DNA of 64,000 bases from Pseudomonas kribbensis (GCF_003352185.1 NZ_CP029608.1:4464001-4528000); one strand, 5' to 3'; shown: positions 17,473-28,353, numbered from the stretch's first letter. Translations and numbers: made by a program. The notes: generated by a model not told the origin, from the letters alone.

Positions 17473-19158
17473 TCAGTTCTGTTTGGCCATTGCTTGACGC
17501 AGCAGTGCCGCCATAGTGGTGTCAGCTGCTTCACCTTCCGGAGCGGTTTTCAGGCTCTGGATGGCTTCTTTCTCTTCAGCATCGTCTTTCGATTTGATCG
17601 ACAGCTGGATTACGCGACTCTTACGATCAACGCTGATGATCTTGGCTTCTACTTGCTGGCCTTCTTTCAGAACGTTGCGCGCGTCTTCAACGCGGTCACG
17701 GCTGATTTCGGAGGCTTTCAGAGTTGCTTCGATATCGTCGGCCAGAACGATGATGGCGCCTTTGGCGTCAACTTCTTTCACGGTGCCAGTAACGATTGCG
17801 CCTTTGTCGTTAACCGAGACGTACTCGGAGAACGGATCGCTTTCCAGTTGCTTGATACCCAGGGAGATACGCTCACGCTCCGGGTCAACCGACAGGATAA
17901 CGGTGTCCAGCTCGTCGCCCTTCTTGAAACGACGCACGGCTTCTTCGCCCACTTCGTTCCAGGAGATGTCGGACAGGTGAACCAGACCGTCGATGCCGCC
18001 GTCCAGACCAATGAAGATACCGAAATCGGTGATCGACTTGATGGTGCCGGAGATCTTGTCGCCCTTGTTGAACTGGCCAGAGAAGTCTTCCCATGGGTTC
18101 GACTTGCACTGCTTGATGCCCAGGGAGATACGACGACGCTCTTCGTCGATGTCCAGAACCATGACTTCCACTTCGTCGCCGACTTGTACGACTTTCGAAG
18201 GGTGGATGTTCTTGTTGGTCCAGTCCATTTCCGAAACGTGTACCAGACCTTCAACGCCTTCTTCCAGCTCAGCGAAGCAGCCGTAGTCGGTCAGGTTGGT
18301 TACACGAGCGGTAACGCGAGTGCTTTCTGGGTAACGGGCTTTGATAGCAACCCATGGATCTTCGCCCAGTTGCTTCAGGCCCAGGGAAACACGATTGCGC
18401 TCGCGATCGTACTTCAGAACCTTGACGTCGATCTCGTCGCCAACATTGACGATTTCGGAAGGGTGCTTGATACGCTTCCACGCCATGTCGGTGATGTGCA
18501 GCAGGCCGTCCACACCGCCCAGGTCGACGAATGCGCCGTAGTCGGTGAGATTTTTGACGATACCTTTGACTTGCTGGCCTTCCTGCAGGGATTCCAGCAG
18601 AGCTTCACGCTCGGCGGAGTTCTCGGCTTCCAGGACGCTGCGACGGGAAACGACAACGTTGTTGCGCTTCTGGTCCAGCTTGATGACCTTGAATTCCAGC
18701 TCTTTGCCTTCCAGGTGCGTGGTGTCGCGCACTGGACGGACGTCAACCAGGGAACCTGGCAGGAACGCACGGATGCCGTTAACGTCGACAGTGAAGCCGC
18801 CTTTAACCTTACCGTTGATAACGCCCTTGACCACTTCCTCAGCTGCGAAGGCTGCTTCCAGAACGATCCAGCATTCAGCGCGCTTGGCTTTTTCACGGGA
18901 CAGCTTGGTTTCACCGAAACCGTCTTCAACCGAGTCCAGAGCAACGTGAACTTCGTCACCGACGTTGATGTTCAGTTCGCCAGCGTCGTTGTAGAACTGC
19001 TCCAGAGGGATCAGTGCTTCGGACTTCAGGCCAGCGTGAACGGTTACCCAGCGAGCCTGGTAATCGATATCAACGATAACACCGGTGATGATGGAGCCTG
19101 CCTGAAGGTTCAGGGTCTTTAGGCTTTCTTCAAAGAGTTCCGCAAAGCTTTCGCTCAT
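17473..19158 (-). CDS. rpsA: 30S ribosomal protein S1
   Basis: 561-residue ribosomal protein S1, close to the 557 residues of E. coli. Six S1 RNA-binding repeats can be followed: the first two (ribosome-binding, starting at [14 protein letters not shown] and [18 protein letters not shown]) and four more with the repeated pattern [62 protein letters not shown] and [21 protein letters not shown]1 brings mRNA to the 30S subunit and is essential for leaders with weak Shine-Dalgarno sites. The start ATG follows AGGA. A terminator-like hairpin after cmk and two small hairpins in the leader suggest expression separate from, and tuned relative to, the upstream biosynthetic genes. Confidence 0.98.
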   Translation of the reverse strand: MSESFAELFEESLKTLNLQAGSIITGVIVDIDYQARWVTVHAGLKSEALIPLEQFYNDAGELNINVGDEVHVALDSVEDGFGETKLSREKAKRAECWIVLEAAFAAEEVVKGVINGKVKGGFTVDVNGIRAFLPGSLVDVRPVRDTTHLEGKELEFKVIKLDQKRNNVVVSRRSVLEAENSAEREALLESLQEGQQVKGIVKNLTDYGAFVDLGGVDGLLHITDMAWKRIKHPSEIVNVGDEIDVKVLKYDRERNRVSLGLKQLGEDPWVAIKARYPESTRVTARVTNLTDYGCFAELEEGVEGLVHVSEMDWTNKNIHPSKVVQVGDEVEVMVLDIDEERRRISLGIKQCKSNPWEDFSGQFNKGDKISGTIKSITDFGIFIGLDGGIDGLVHLSDISWNEVGEEAVRRFKKGDELDTVILSVDPERERISLGIKQLESDPFSEYVSVNDKGAIVTGTVKEVDAKGAIIVLADDIEATLKASEISRDRVEDARNVLKEGQQVEAKIISVDRKSRVIQLSIKSKDDAEEKEAIQSLKTAPEGEAADTTMAALLRQAMAKQN

Positions 19159-19176
19159 TTTAATTCCTGTTGATTA

Positions 19177-19218
19177 GGGCGAAAAAGTACGCCCATCTCC
19201 ACATCCCAGACGATGTGG
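19177..19218 (-). promoter_or_regulatory. paired hairpins in the rpsA leader
   Basis: GGGCG at 19177-19181 pairs with CGCCC at 19190-19194, and CCACATC at 19199-19205 pairs with GATGTGG at 19212-19218. Both lie in the 60 bases just upstream of the rpsA start, with the ribosome site AGGA immediately after. Enterobacterial rpsA leaders fold into consecutive hairpins used for autogenous control by S1; a similar role here is an inference. Confidence 0.5.
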
Positions 19219-19229
19219 GTTAGTTTCAT

Positions 19230-19277
19230 TAAAAAGAAGCACCACAGGACTATGACTGGTCCCCTGTAGCCTTCTTG
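19230..19277 (-). terminator. terminator or attenuator between cmk and rpsA
   Basis: On the minus strand AAGAAG...CTTCTT and an inner ACAGG...CCTGT arm form an interrupted stem, followed directly by a run of T residues (A tract at 19231-19235 on the plus strand). It begins just after the cmk stop. It would limit read-through into rpsA, or act as an attenuator if a promoter lies inside cmk. Confidence 0.6.
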
Positions 19278-19278
19278 G

Positions 19279-19968
19279 TCACCCGGCGATATCGCGAATG
19301 GCGATCTCGCTCATGATGCGTTCAAGCACCTGATCGATGGACAACTCCGTGGAATCCAGCTGTATGGCGTCGGCCGCCGGTTTGAGCGGGGCCACCGCTC
19401 GCTGGGTATCACGCTCGTCGCGCGCACGGATCTCATCTAGCAGACTCGACAGACTAACACCCTCGACTTTGCCCTTCAACTGCAAATATCGACGGCGCGC
19501 CCGCTCCTCGGCACTGGCGGTCAGGAAAATCTTCAGCGGCGCATTCGGAAATACCACCGTGCCCATGTCACGACCATCGGCCACCAGGCCCGGTGTTTCC
19601 TGGAACGCGCGCTGGCGCTGTAGCAGCGCCTCGCGCACAGCCGGCAACGCAGCCACCTGGGAAGCGCCGGAACCGACGCTCTCGGTGCGGATGACATCGC
19701 TGACTTCGTCACCTTCCAGAATGATGCGCTGCAACTGACCGTCGGTCGCCGCGATGAACTGCACATCCAGATGAGCGGCCAGTTTCTTCAGCAACTCTTC
19801 ATTGGTCAGGTCGACACCATGATTGTGCGCAGCAAACGCCAGCAGGCGATACAGCGCGCCGGAATCCAGCAGATTCCAGCCCAGACGCTTGGCCAGAATC
19901 CCGGCTACGGTGCCTTTGCCCGAGCCGCTTGGCCCATCGATGGTGATGACCGGAGCAATGTTGTTCAC
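19279..19968 (-). CDS. cmk: cytidylate kinase
   Basis: Phosphorylates CMP and dCMP to the diphosphates. 229 residues from a GTG start that overlaps the TGA of the aroA part (GTGA). An upstream in-frame ATG would add 28 unrelated residues and is rejected. The P-loop is [13 protein letters not shown] (residues 9-20); LLDSGALYR is the CMP-binding block, and [19 protein letters not shown] and the Arg-rich lid [12 protein letters not shown] are intact. It lies between aroA and rpsA, the order seen across gamma- and many beta-proteobacteria, and is co-transcribed with the aromatic genes by overlap. Confidence 0.96.
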   Translation of the reverse strand: MNNIAPVITIDGPSGSGKGTVAGILAKRLGWNLLDSGALYRLLAFAAHNHGVDLTNEELLKKLAAHLDVQFIAATDGQLQRIILEGDEVSDVIRTESVGSGASQVAALPAVREALLQRQRAFQETPGLVADGRDMGTVVFPNAPLKIFLTASAEERARRRYLQLKGKVEGVSLSSLLDEIRARDERDTQRAVAPLKPAADAIQLDSTELSIDQVLERIMSEIAIRDIAG

Positions 19969-22208
19969 GACTGAGCCTCTTGCGCCACACGAATGCCGAC
20001 CTGCGCGCACAGCGCCAGGAAGTTCGGGAACGATGTCGCGACGTTGGCGCAATCATGGATGCGGATCGGTGCAGTGGCGCGCAACGAGGCCACGCTGAAA
20101 GCCATCGCGATGCGGTGATCGCCATGACCATGCACTTCGCCGCCGCCGATCTGGCCGCCGTCGATGATGATGCCGTCCGGGGTCGGTTCGCACTTGACGC
20201 CCAGCGCCAGCAAACCGTCCGCCATGACCTGGATACGATCCGATTCCTTGACCCGCAGTTCTTCGGCGCCAGTCAGCACCGTGCGCCCTTCGGCACAGGC
20301 TGCCGCCACGAACAGTACCGGGAACTCGTCGATGGCCAGAGGGACCAGCGCTTCCGGAATCTCGATTCCTTTGAGTTTAGCTGCTCGCACGCGCAGGTCG
20401 GCAACCGGCTCGCCACCCACTTCACGCTGGTTTTCCAGGGTGATGTCGGCACCCATCAGGCGCAGGATGTCGATCACACCGGTACGCGTCGGGTTGATGC
20501 CGACGTGCTCGAGCACCAGCTCCGAACCCTCGGCGATCGACGCCGCTACCAGGAAGAACGCCGAAGACGAGATGTCACCCGGCACTTCAATGTGGGTCGC
20601 GGTCAGCTTGCCGCCGGACTCGACCGATGCGGTGGCACCGTTGACGCTTACCGAATAGCCAAAGCCGCGCAGCATGCGCTCGGTGTGGTCGCGAGTCGGA
20701 GCCGGCTCGGTCACGGTGGTCTTGCCTTCGGCATACAGGCCCGCCAGCAGCAGGCAGGATTTCACCTGGGCACTGGCCATCGGCATGGTGTAAGTCAGGC
20801 CTTTGAGCTTGTGACCACCACGAATGGTCATCGGCGGACGACCGTCGGCAGCGGTTTCGATCACGGCGCCCATTTCCCGCAGCGGGTTGGCGACGCGATT
20901 CATCGGACGCTTGGACAGCGAAGCGTCACCGGTCAGGGTGCTGTCGAAGTCCTGCGCGGCCAGCAGGCCGGACAGCAGGCGCATCGAAGTACCGGAGTTG
21001 CCCAGATAGATCGGGCCCGGCGCAGGCTTCAGGCCGTGCAGGCCGACACCATGGATGGTCACGCGGCCGTGATGCGGGCCTTCGATGACCACGCCCATGT
21101 CGCGGAACGCCTGCAAGGTCGCCAGGGCGTCTTCGCCCTCGAGGAAGCCTTCGACTTCGGTGACACCTTCAGCCAGGGAGCCGAGCATGATCGAACGGTG
21201 GGAAATCGATTTGTCACCCGGTACGCGAATCCGACCGGACAGGCGGCCACCAGGTTGAGCCAGGAAGATCAGATCGTTGGAATTCATAGCGTCCACATAG
21301 GCCCTGCGGGCCAGGATTTTACTGAAATGCTCGCGGGCAACCCGGGCGCGCGTGAAGACGCCCAACAATTGGTGCCCATCCCCTGCATCGACCGCGTCGC
21401 GCAAGGCGTCGAGGTCGCTGCGAAATGTATCGAGTGTGCGCAGGACAGCCTCGCGGTTGGCGAGAAAGATGTCATGCCACATGACCGGGTCGCTTCCGGC
21501 GATTCTTGTGAAATCACGGAAACCGCCCGCAGCGTAACGGAAGATCTCAAGGTTTTCATTGCGCTTGGCCAGCGAATCGACCAGACCGAAGGCCAGCAGG
21601 TGCGGCAAATGACTGGTCGCCGCCAGCACTTCATCGTGGCGCTCGACCTGCATGTGTTCGACATCGGCACCGAGCCCGCGCCACAAACGATCAACCACAG
21701 CCAGCGCAGCCGGATCGGTCCGCTCCAGCGGGGTCAGAATCACCTTGTGACGACGAAACAGCTCTGAGTTTGAGGCTTCCACCCCACTCTGCTCGGAGCC
21801 AGCAATCGGATGACCCGGCACGAAGCGCGCCGGCATGCCGCCGAACGCTTCGGTCGCCGCACGCACCACATTGCCCTTGGCGCTGCCGACGTCCGTCAGG
21901 ATCGCCTGCCCCAGATCCATGCCGGCCAAGCGGGCCAGCACTTTTTCCATGGCCAGGATCGGCACCGCCAACTGGATCACGTCCGCGCCCTGGCAAGCCG
22001 CCACCAGGTCGTCTTCACAGCGATCCACCACACCCAACTCGACCGCCAGCTTGCGCGATTGCGGGTCGAGATCGACCCCGACCACTTCGCGGCACACACC
22101 GCTTTCACGCAAGCCTTTGGCAAACGAACCACCGATCAACCCCAGACCGACCACCACCAGGCGCCCGATCATAGGTGCAGCAGATTGCAGCGCAGTGACA
22201 TCACCCAC
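19965..22208 (-). CDS. aroA: bifunctional prephenate dehydrogenase / 3-phosphoshikimate 1-carboxyvinyltransferase (TyrA-AroA fusion)
   Basis: 747 residues, or 735 if the second Met ([10 protein letters not shown]) is the start. The N-terminal 300 residues are a TyrA-type dehydrogenase: [16 protein letters not shown] for NAD and [14 protein letters not shown] for prephenate. The C-terminal 430 residues are EPSP synthase: [48 protein letters not shown] and [15 protein letters not shown]. The fusion links two steps on either side of chorismate: EPSP formation, and the branch to tyrosine. It overlaps hisC upstream (8 bases with the longer start) and cmk downstream. The fusion is known in Pseudomonas. 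The KSISHRS and NSGTSMR blocks look ordinary and show no sign of an altered shikimate-3-phosphate site. Confidence 0.95.
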   Translation of the reverse strand: MGDVTALQSAAPMIGRLVVVGLGLIGGSFAKGLRESGVCREVVGVDLDPQSRKLAVELGVVDRCEDDLVAACQGADVIQLAVPILAMEKVLARLAGMDLGQAILTDVGSAKGNVVRAATEAFGGMPARFVPGHPIAGSEQSGVEASNSELFRRHKVILTPLERTDPAALAVVDRLWRGLGADVEHMQVERHDEVLAATSHLPHLLAFGLVDSLAKRNENLEIFRYAAGGFRDFTRIAGSDPVMWHDIFLANREAVLRTLDTFRSDLDALRDAVDAGDGHQLLGVFTRARVAREHFSKILARRAYVDAMNSNDLIFLAQPGGRLSGRIRVPGDKSISHRSIMLGSLAEGVTEVEGFLEGEDALATLQAFRDMGVVIEGPHHGRVTIHGVGLHGLKPAPGPIYLGNSGTSMRLLSGLLAAQDFDSTLTGDASLSKRPMNRVANPLREMGAVIETAADGRPPMTIRGGHKLKGLTYTMPMASAQVKSCLLLAGLYAEGKTTVTEPAPTRDHTERMLRGFGYSVSVNGATASVESGGKLTATHIEVPGDISSSAFFLVAASIAEGSELVLEHVGINPTRTGVIDILRLMGADITLENQREVGGEPVADLRVRAAKLKGIEIPEALVPLAIDEFPVLFVAAACAEGRTVLTGAEELRVKESDRIQVMADGLLALGVKCEPTPDGIIIDGGQIGGGEVHGHGDHRIAMAFSVASLRATAPIRIHDCANVATSFPNFLALCAQVGIRVAQEAQS

Positions 22209-23313
22209 GAGCCAGGACCTTGCGCAGCGCCTCGAGGAAGCGGCTGTTTTCCGCCGGCAGACCGATGGTCACCCGCAGATGGTTCGGCATGCCGTAGTTG
22301 GCCACCGGACGTACGATCACGCCTTCGCGCAGCAGGCCCTGGAACACCGGAGCCGCCACTTGACCGAGGTCGACGCAAATAAAGTTGCCCTTGGACGGAA
22401 TCCAGCTCAGGCCCAGCTCGCGGAAACCCGCTTCCAGCTGCTGCATGCCGGACTCGTTGAGCTGACGGCTCTGCGCCAGATACTCCTCGTCCTTCAGCGC
22501 CGCACACGCCGCCGCCAGGGCCAGGCTGTTGACGTTGAACGGCTGGCGTACGCGGTTCAGCACGTCTGCCACGACTGGCGTGGACAAGCCGTAGCCAACA
22601 CGCAGCGCCGCCAGACCATAGGCCTTAGAGAAGGTGCGCGAGACCAGCAGGTTCGGGTAAGCCGCGAGGAAATCCAGGCCATCCGGCAGATCACTGCCCT
22701 CGGCGTATTCGATGTAGGCCTCGTCCAGAACAACCAGCACGTGCTCCGGCACGTCCTGCAGGAACTCGTCCAGCGCTTCCGCGCCGAACCAGGTGCCCGT
22801 CGGGTTGTTCGGGTTGGCGATGAACACGACGCGTGTGTTGGCGTCGATGGCCGCCAGCATCGCCGGCAGGTCATGCCCCCAATCCTTGGCCGGAACGACC
22901 TTGGCCTGGGCGCCGACCGCCTGGGTCGCGATCGGGTAGACCGCGAACGCGTGCTCGCTGAACACCGCATTCAGGCCCGGCGCCAGATAGGCGCGCGCCA
23001 CCAGCTCGAGAATGTCGTTGGAGCCGTTGCCCAGGGTCACCTGGTTCAGCTCGACACGGCACTGCTCGGCCAGCAGGGACTTCAGGGCAAAACCGTTACC
23101 GTCCGGATAACGGGTCAGTTCGTCCAGCGCTTCGCGGATCGCGGCCAGCGCCTTCGGGCTCGCGCCCAGCGGGTTTTCGTTGCTCGCCAGTTTGACGATG
23201 CTTGCCGGATCCAGATCCAGCTCGCGCGCCAACTCTTCCACAGGCTTGCCCGGAACGTATGGCGAAAGTTGTTGCACGCCCGGCTGTGCCAGAGCGAGGA
23301 AGTTGCCACTCAT
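22201..23313 (-). CDS. hisC: histidinol-phosphate aminotransferase (aromatic aminotransferase HisHb type)
   Basis: 370-residue class I/II PLP aminotransferase. The ATG chosen has AAGGGG eight bases upstream; a GTG three codons earlier is possible. NENPLGASPKAL, TLGNGSNDILELVARAYL, VFIANPNNPTGTWF, VVLDEAYIEYA and the cofactor lysine block LLVSRTFSKAYGLAALRVGYG are intact, with HLRVTIGLPAENSRFLEAL near the end. In Pseudomonas this copy lies with aromatic genes and is thought to act broadly on histidinol phosphate and aromatic amino acids. It sits 12 bases after pheA. Whether a second hisC exists elsewhere cannot be seen here. Confidence 0.93.
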   Translation of the reverse strand: MSGNFLALAQPGVQQLSPYVPGKPVEELARELDLDPASIVKLASNENPLGASPKALAAIREALDELTRYPDGNGFALKSLLAEQCRVELNQVTLGNGSNDILELVARAYLAPGLNAVFSEHAFAVYPIATQAVGAQAKVVPAKDWGHDLPAMLAAIDANTRVVFIANPNNPTGTWFGAEALDEFLQDVPEHVLVVLDEAYIEYAEGSDLPDGLDFLAAYPNLLVSRTFSKAYGLAALRVGYGLSTPVVADVLNRVRQPFNVNSLALAAACAALKDEEYLAQSRQLNESGMQQLEAGFRELGLSWIPSKGNFICVDLGQVAAPVFQGLLREGVIVRPVANYGMPNHLRVTIGLPAENSRFLEALRKVLARG

Positions 23314-23325
23314 TGCTACCACCCC

Positions 23326-24420
23326 TTAAAGAACTGCTTTCGGGTAGGAACCCAGCACCTTGAGTGCTACTGCTTCCTGACTGATCTTTTCCAGCACACC
23401 CTTGATCAGCGGATCACGGTGATGGCCGACGAAGTCGATGAAGAACACGTAGGTCCATTTACCGCTGCGCGACGGACGGGTTTCGATCCGGGTCAGGTCG
23501 ATCCCGTTGTCATGGAACGGCACCAGCAGCTCATGGAGCGCGCCGGGCTTGTTGCTCATGGACACGATGATCGAGGTCTTGTCGTCGCCGGTCGGCGGCA
23601 CTTCCTGGTTACCGATCATCAGGAAGCGCGTGGAGTTGTCCGGACGATCCTCGATCTTCTCGGCCAGACGGGTCAGGCCATACAGCCCGGCCGCCATGTC
23701 ACCGGCAATCGCCGCCGAGTTCCACTCACCCTTGACCCGCTTGGCCGCTTCAGCGTTGCTGGACACAGCCACGCGCTCGACATTCGGGTAATGGGCGTCC
23801 AGCCATTTGCGGCACTGGGCCAGCGACTGGGCGTGGGAATAGATACGGCTGATGCTGTCGGTCTTGGTGTTTTCACCGACCAGCAGGTGATGGTGAATCC
23901 GCAGCTCGACTTCGCCGCAGATCACCATGTCGTGTTCGAGGAAGCTGTCGAGGGTGTGATTGACCGCGCCCTCGGTGGAGTTCTCGACCGGCACCACGCC
24001 AAAATTCACCGCACCGGCTGCCACTTCACGGAACACTTCGTCGATCGCCGCCATCGGCTTGCTGATGACTGCGTGACCGAAGTGTTTCATCGCTGCCGCT
24101 TGGGTGAACGTACCTTCCGGACCGAGATAGGCCACTTTCAGCGGGTTCTCGAGGGCGAGGCACGAGGACATGATTTCGCGGAACAGCCGCGCCATTTCTT
24201 CGTTGCCCAGCGGCCCCTTGTTGCGCTCCATCACGCGCTTGAGGACCTGCGCCTCACGCTCGGGACGATAGAACACCGGCTGCTCGCCTTCGGCCAGACT
24301 GGCCATCTTGACCCGGGCAACCTCTTCGGCGCAGCGAGCGCGATCGCTGATCAGCTGGAGGATCTTCTCATCAAGGTTATCGATGCGAACGCGCAGCGCC
24401 TTGAGTTCCTGCTCGGACAT
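23326..24420 (-). CDS. pheA: bifunctional chorismate mutase / prephenate dehydratase (P-protein)
   Basis: 364 residues in three domains. An AroQ-type chorismate mutase occupies roughly 1-90 (LRVRIDNLDEKILQLISDRARCAEEVA). The dehydratase covers about 95-275 (VAYLGPEGTFTQAAAMKHFG, GVVPVENSTEGAVNHTLDSF, NSTRFLMIG with the catalytic Thr). A C-terminal ACT regulatory domain follows (SIIVSMSNKPGALHELLVPF and LTRIETRPSRSGKWTYVFFID); its GALH and ESRP-like (ETRP) motifs bind phenylalanine in characterised P-proteins, so feedback inhibition is expected. The start ATG overlaps the serC stop by one base (TGATG), showing coupling. It makes phenylpyruvate, which the adjacent aminotransferase can finish. 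Confidence 0.97.
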   Translation of the reverse strand: MSEQELKALRVRIDNLDEKILQLISDRARCAEEVARVKMASLAEGEQPVFYRPEREAQVLKRVMERNKGPLGNEEMARLFREIMSSCLALENPLKVAYLGPEGTFTQAAAMKHFGHAVISKPMAAIDEVFREVAAGAVNFGVVPVENSTEGAVNHTLDSFLEHDMVICGEVELRIHHHLLVGENTKTDSISRIYSHAQSLAQCRKWLDAHYPNVERVAVSSNAEAAKRVKGEWNSAAIAGDMAAGLYGLTRLAEKIEDRPDNSTRFLMIGNQEVPPTGDDKTSIIVSMSNKPGALHELLVPFHDNGIDLTRIETRPSRSGKWTYVFFIDFVGHHRDPLIKGVLEKISQEAVALKVLGSYPKAVL

Positions 24421-25505
24421 CAGGAATGCTCCTTCTCGAACTCAGCCATGTAGCCGACCAGCGCTTCAACCGCATCCAGACCCAGGGCGTTGTAGATCGA
24501 GGCACGCATGCCGCCGACCGAACGATGACCCTTGAGGTTGAGCAGGCCGCGGGCGTCGGCGCCGGCCAGGAACGCCTTGTCCAGACGTTCGTCAGCCAGG
24601 CGGAACGGCACGTTCATCCAGGAGCGGGCGTTGACGCTGATCGGGTTGGTGTAGAAGTCGCTGTTGTCGATGAAGCCGTACAGGCGATCTTTCTTCGCTT
24701 TGTTGCGCTGCTCCATCGCGGCGACGCCGCCCTGCTCCTTCAGCCACTCGAAAACGAGGCCCGAGAGGTACCAGGAATAGGTGGCCGGGGTGTTGTACAT
24801 CGAACCGTTGTCGGCCGAGATCTTGTAGTCGAGCATGGTCGGGCACGAACTGCGGGCACGGCCCAACAGGTCTTCACGGACGATCACTACGACCAGACCG
24901 CTCGGGCCGATGTTCTTCTGCGCACCGGCATAGATCAGGCCGTACTGCGACACATCGATCGGACGCGAGAGGATATCGGAGGACATGTCGACCACCAGCG
25001 GAACGTCACCGGCCTCGGGAACCCAGTCAAATTGCAGGCCGCCAATGGTTTCGTTGGACGCATAGTGCAGATAGGACGCACCCGGGGTCAGCTTCCATTC
25101 GTTCTGACCAGGAATGGCCAGGTAGTCATAAGGCTTGGCGCTGGCGGCAACGTTGATGTTGCCGAAGCGGCGCGCTTCCTCGATGGCTTTTTTCGACCAG
25201 ATGCCGGTCTCGACATAGTCGGCAGTGCCGTTCTCGGGCAGCAGATTCAGCGGAATTTCGGCGAACTGCTGGCTCGCGCCGCCCTGCAGGAACAGCACTT
25301 TGTAGTTGGAGGGGATGGACAGCAGATCGCGCAGGTCCTTTTCGGCCTTTTCGGCGATGGCCACGTAGTCGTCGCTACGATGGCTCATTTCCATGACCGA
25401 CAGACCCTTGCCGTGCCAGTCGAGCATCTCGGACTGGGCACGCAACAGGACAGCTTCAGGCAGCGCAGCGGGACCTGCGCAGAAGTTAAAGGCTCGTTTG
25501 CTCAC
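24420..25505 (-). CDS. serC: phosphoserine aminotransferase
   Basis: 361 residues, the usual SerC length, from a GTG start (VSKRAFNFCAGPAALPE) preceded by GAGAG. It catalyses 3-phosphohydroxypyruvate to phosphoserine and also acts in pyridoxal-phosphate synthesis. LFLQGGASQQFAEIPLNLL, VVDMSSDILSRPIDVSQYG and the PLP lysine in LIYAGAQKNIGPSGL are present; the C-terminal HRSVGGMRASIYNALG is diagnostic. It sits 64 bases after gyrA and is coupled to pheA. The serC-pheA-hisC-tyrA/aroA-cmk order is the mixed-function supraoperon described in Pseudomonas. Confidence 0.97.
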   Translation of the reverse strand: MSKRAFNFCAGPAALPEAVLLRAQSEMLDWHGKGLSVMEMSHRSDDYVAIAEKAEKDLRDLLSIPSNYKVLFLQGGASQQFAEIPLNLLPENGTADYVETGIWSKKAIEEARRFGNINVAASAKPYDYLAIPGQNEWKLTPGASYLHYASNETIGGLQFDWVPEAGDVPLVVDMSSDILSRPIDVSQYGLIYAGAQKNIGPSGLVVVIVREDLLGRARSSCPTMLDYKISADNGSMYNTPATYSWYLSGLVFEWLKEQGGVAAMEQRNKAKKDRLYGFIDNSDFYTNPISVNARSWMNVPFRLADERLDKAFLAGADARGLLNLKGHRSVGGMRASIYNALGLDAVEALVGYMAEFEKEHS

Positions 25506-25529
25506 ATCCACTCTCGCTATGCAATCACG

Positions 25530-25562
25530 GTAGCGGACAGAGCAAACACTCTGCCCTGCTAC
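25530..25562 (-). promoter_or_regulatory. hairpin in the gyrA-serC spacer
   Basis: GTAGC at 25530-25534 pairs with GCTAC at 25558-25562, and inside it CAGAG pairs with CTCTG around a CAAACA loop. No T tract follows on the minus strand, so it is more likely an mRNA processing or stabilising structure between gyrA and serC than a full terminator. It lies just after the gyrA stop. Confidence 0.35.
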
Positions 25563-25569
25563 GATTTGG

Positions 25570-28353
25570 TTAGTCTTGCGACTCTTCTTCGTCTGCGGCG
25601 TCCGCCTGCAGGTTGTCGACTGCATCGTCCGGCTCGGCGCCGATCACGCCTTCTTCCAGTTCGACACCTTCTTCACCTTCAAACTCTTCACCCTCGACTT
25701 CCGACGGCTCCTGGACCCGCTCCAGACCGACCAGGGTTTCATCCTTGGCCAGTTTTATCAGGGTCACGCCCTGGGTGTTACGACCCAGGCTGGAGACTTC
25801 GTCGACACGGGTACGCACCAGCGTGCCCTGATCGGAAATCAGCATGATTTCTTCACCGTCCTGCACCTGAACCGCACCGACCAGACGGCCGTTACGCTCG
25901 TTGCTGACCATGGCGATAACGCCCTGACCGCCACGCTTGTACTCAGGGAACTCGGTGATCGCCGTGCGTTTGCCGTAGCCACGCTCGGAAGCCGTCAGGA
26001 TCTGGCTGCCCTCTTCCGGGATCAGCATGGAAATCAGTTTCTGCCCTTCCGGCAGACGCATGCCACGCACACCACGAGCAGTACGGCCCATGGCGCGGAC
26101 TTCGGATTCCTTGAAGCGAGTCACCTTGCCGCCGTCGGAGAACAGCATGATTTCCTGCTCGCCATCGGTGATGGCAGCGGAGATCAGGATGTCGCCTTCG
26201 TCCAGCTCCAGCGCGATCAGACCGACGCTGCGCTGACGGCTGAAGGCCACCAGCGGGGTCTTCTTGACGGTACCGTTGGCAGTCGACATGAAGATGAACG
26301 GTGCCTTCTTGCGGTCGGCAGCCTTGATGCGCGCGCGGCGCTCTTCTTCGGTTTCGTTGCTGTTTTCGATGTCTTCTACATCTGCCTCGGCGCCTTCGGC
26401 TTCTTCTTCATCAGCCTGACGCTTCATGGCTTCGAGATCGACCGGCAGCATGGTGGTGATGTATTCACCGTCATCCAGCGGCAGCAGGTTGACCAGCGGA
26501 CGACCACGGGCGGCGCGGGACGCTTCCGGAATCTCGTAGGTCTTGAGCCAGTACACCTTGCCCTTGCTGGAGAACAGCAGCAGCGTGGTGTGGCTGTTGG
26601 CGACCAGCAGGTGAGCGATGTAGTCCTCATCCTTCACGCCGGTTGCCGACTTGCCTTTACCACCACGACGCTGGGCCTGGTACGCAGCCAGCGGCTGGGT
26701 CTTGGCATAACCGCCGTGGGAAATGGTCACGACGCGCTCTTCTTCCGGGATCATGTCACCCAGGGTCAGGTCGAGGCGTGCATCGAGGATCTCGGTGCGG
26801 CGCACGTCGCCGTATTCGGCGCGGATCACTTCCAGTTCTTCGCGGATCACTTCCATCAGGCGCGTGGCGCTGTTGAGGATGCGGATCAGCTCGCCGATCT
26901 GGTTGAGGATCTCTTGATACTCGGCCAGCAGCTTTTCGTGTTCCAGGCCGGTCAGACGGTGCAGACGCAGCTCCAGAATGGCTTGCGCCTGTTCCGGCGA
27001 CAGGAAGTACTTGCCGTCGCGCAGACCGTATTGCGGATCGAGGTTTTCCGGACGGCACGAATCGGCACCGGCGCGCTCGACCATGGTCATCACCGCACTG
27101 GATTCCCACGGCGTGCTGACCAGCGCTTCCTTGGCTTCCGACGGGGTCGGCGAGGCCTTGATCAGCGCGATTACCGGGTCGATGTTCGACAGGGCGACGG
27201 CCTGGCCTTCGAGGATATGGCCACGCTCACGGGCCTTGCGCAGTTCGAATACGGTACGGCGGGTAACCACTTCACGACGGTGACGGACGAAGGCTTCCAG
27301 CAGATCCTTGAGGTTCAGGATCCGCGGACGACCGTCGATCAGCGCCACGATGTTGATGCCGAATACCGACTGCAGCTGGGTCTGGGCGTAGAGGTTGTTG
27401 AGGATCACCTCAGGCACTTCGCCGCGACGCAGTTCGATCACGACGCGCATACCGTCCTTGTCGGACTCGTCGCGCAGTTCGGTGATGCCTTCGAGTTTCT
27501 TCTCCTTTACCAGCTCGGCGATCTTCTCGATCAGACGCGCCTTGTTCAGCTGGTAAGGCAGTTCGGTGATGACGATCTGCTGACGGCCACCGACCTTGTC
27601 GATGTCTTCGATGATCGAGCGGGCGCGCATGTAAATGCGACCACGGCCGGTGCGGTAGGCTTCGATGATGCCGGCGCGACCGTTGATGATCGCAGCGGTC
27701 GGGAAGTCCGGACCGGGGATGTATTGCATCAGTTCATCGACGGTCAGCTCGGGGTTGTCGATGAGGGCCAGGCAACCGTCGATGACTTCACCGAGGTTGT
27801 GCGGCGGAATGTTGGTCGCCATGCCCACGGCGATACCGCTGGAACCGTTGACCAGCAGGTTCGGCACGCGGGTCGGCATGACCGCCGGGATCAGTTCGGT
27901 GCCGTCGTAGTTCGGCACCCAGTCCACGGTTTCCTTGTGCAGGTCGGCCAGCAGCTCGTGCGCCAGCTTGGTCATGCGCACTTCGGTGTATCGCATGGCC
28001 GCGGCGTTGTCGCCGTCCACCGAACCGAAGTTGCCCTGACCGTCCACCAGCAGATAACGCAGCGAGAATGGCTGCGCCATACGAACGATGGTGTCGTACA
28101 CCGCGGTATCACCGTGCGGATGATACTTACCGATCACGTCACCGACGACACGGGCAGATTTCTTGTACGGCTTGTTGAAGTCGTTGCCCAGCTCGCTCAT
28201 CGCGAACAGCACGCGACGGTGCACGGGCTTCAAGCCATCGCGCGCATCCGGCAGTGCACGGCCGACGATCACGCTCATCGCGTAATCGAGATAGGACTGT
28301 TTCAGCTCGTCTTCGATATTGACCGGGAGGATTTCTTTGGCCAGTTCGCCCAT
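25570..28353 (-). CDS. gyrA: DNA gyrase subunit A
   Basis: 927 residues from the ATG of [18 protein letters not shown]; an upstream in-frame extension is not family-like. The breakage-reunion domain has the catalytic Tyr122 in [11 protein letters not shown]. The quinolone-determining region reads [10 protein letters not shown] with Thr83 and Asp87, the normal Pseudomonas state rather than a resistance change. The C-terminal beta-pinwheel includes the GyrA-box QRRGGKGKS, and is interrupted by an acidic insertion (around [17 protein letters not shown] to [14 protein letters not shown]), as in other Pseudomonas GyrA. The terminal tail is very acidic. It introduces negative supercoils with GyrB and leads the serC-pheA group. 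Confidence 0.98.
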   Translation of the reverse strand: MGELAKEILPVNIEDELKQSYLDYAMSVIVGRALPDARDGLKPVHRRVLFAMSELGNDFNKPYKKSARVVGDVIGKYHPHGDTAVYDTIVRMAQPFSLRYLLVDGQGNFGSVDGDNAAAMRYTEVRMTKLAHELLADLHKETVDWVPNYDGTELIPAVMPTRVPNLLVNGSSGIAVGMATNIPPHNLGEVIDGCLALIDNPELTVDELMQYIPGPDFPTAAIINGRAGIIEAYRTGRGRIYMRARSIIEDIDKVGGRQQIVITELPYQLNKARLIEKIAELVKEKKLEGITELRDESDKDGMRVVIELRRGEVPEVILNNLYAQTQLQSVFGINIVALIDGRPRILNLKDLLEAFVRHRREVVTRRTVFELRKARERGHILEGQAVALSNIDPVIALIKASPTPSEAKEALVSTPWESSAVMTMVERAGADSCRPENLDPQYGLRDGKYFLSPEQAQAILELRLHRLTGLEHEKLLAEYQEILNQIGELIRILNSATRLMEVIREELEVIRAEYGDVRRTEILDARLDLTLGDMIPEEERVVTISHGGYAKTQPLAAYQAQRRGGKGKSATGVKDEDYIAHLLVANSHTTLLLFSSKGKVYWLKTYEIPEASRAARGRPLVNLLPLDDGEYITTMLPVDLEAMKRQADEEEAEGAEADVEDIENSNETEEERRARIKAADRKKAPFIFMSTANGTVKKTPLVAFSRQRSVGLIALELDEGDILISAAITDGEQEIMLFSDGGKVTRFKESEVRAMGRTARGVRGMRLPEGQKLISMLIPEEGSQILTASERGYGKRTAITEFPEYKRGGQGVIAMVSNERNGRLVGAVQVQDGEEIMLISDQGTLVRTRVDEVSSLGRNTQGVTLIKLAKDETLVGLERVQEPSEVEGEEFEGEEGVELEEGVIGAEPDDAVDNLQADAADEEESQD

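Noticed and set aside
17338..19122. 594-codon plus-strand open frame opposite rpsA
   Set aside because: It is the antisense of six S1 repeats, shows only low-complexity Phe/Asp/Val composition, has no ribosome site or family match, and the opposite strand holds an unmistakable rpsA.
20000..22200. TyrA-AroA fusion considered as a frameshift or assembly artefact
   Set aside because: The linker between domains is in frame with no repeated sequence, and this fusion is a known feature of Pseudomonas.
28103..28110. GyrA Thr83 considered as quinolone resistance change
   Set aside because: Threonine at this position is the normal residue in Pseudomonas; Asp87 is also wild type, so no resistance claim is justified.
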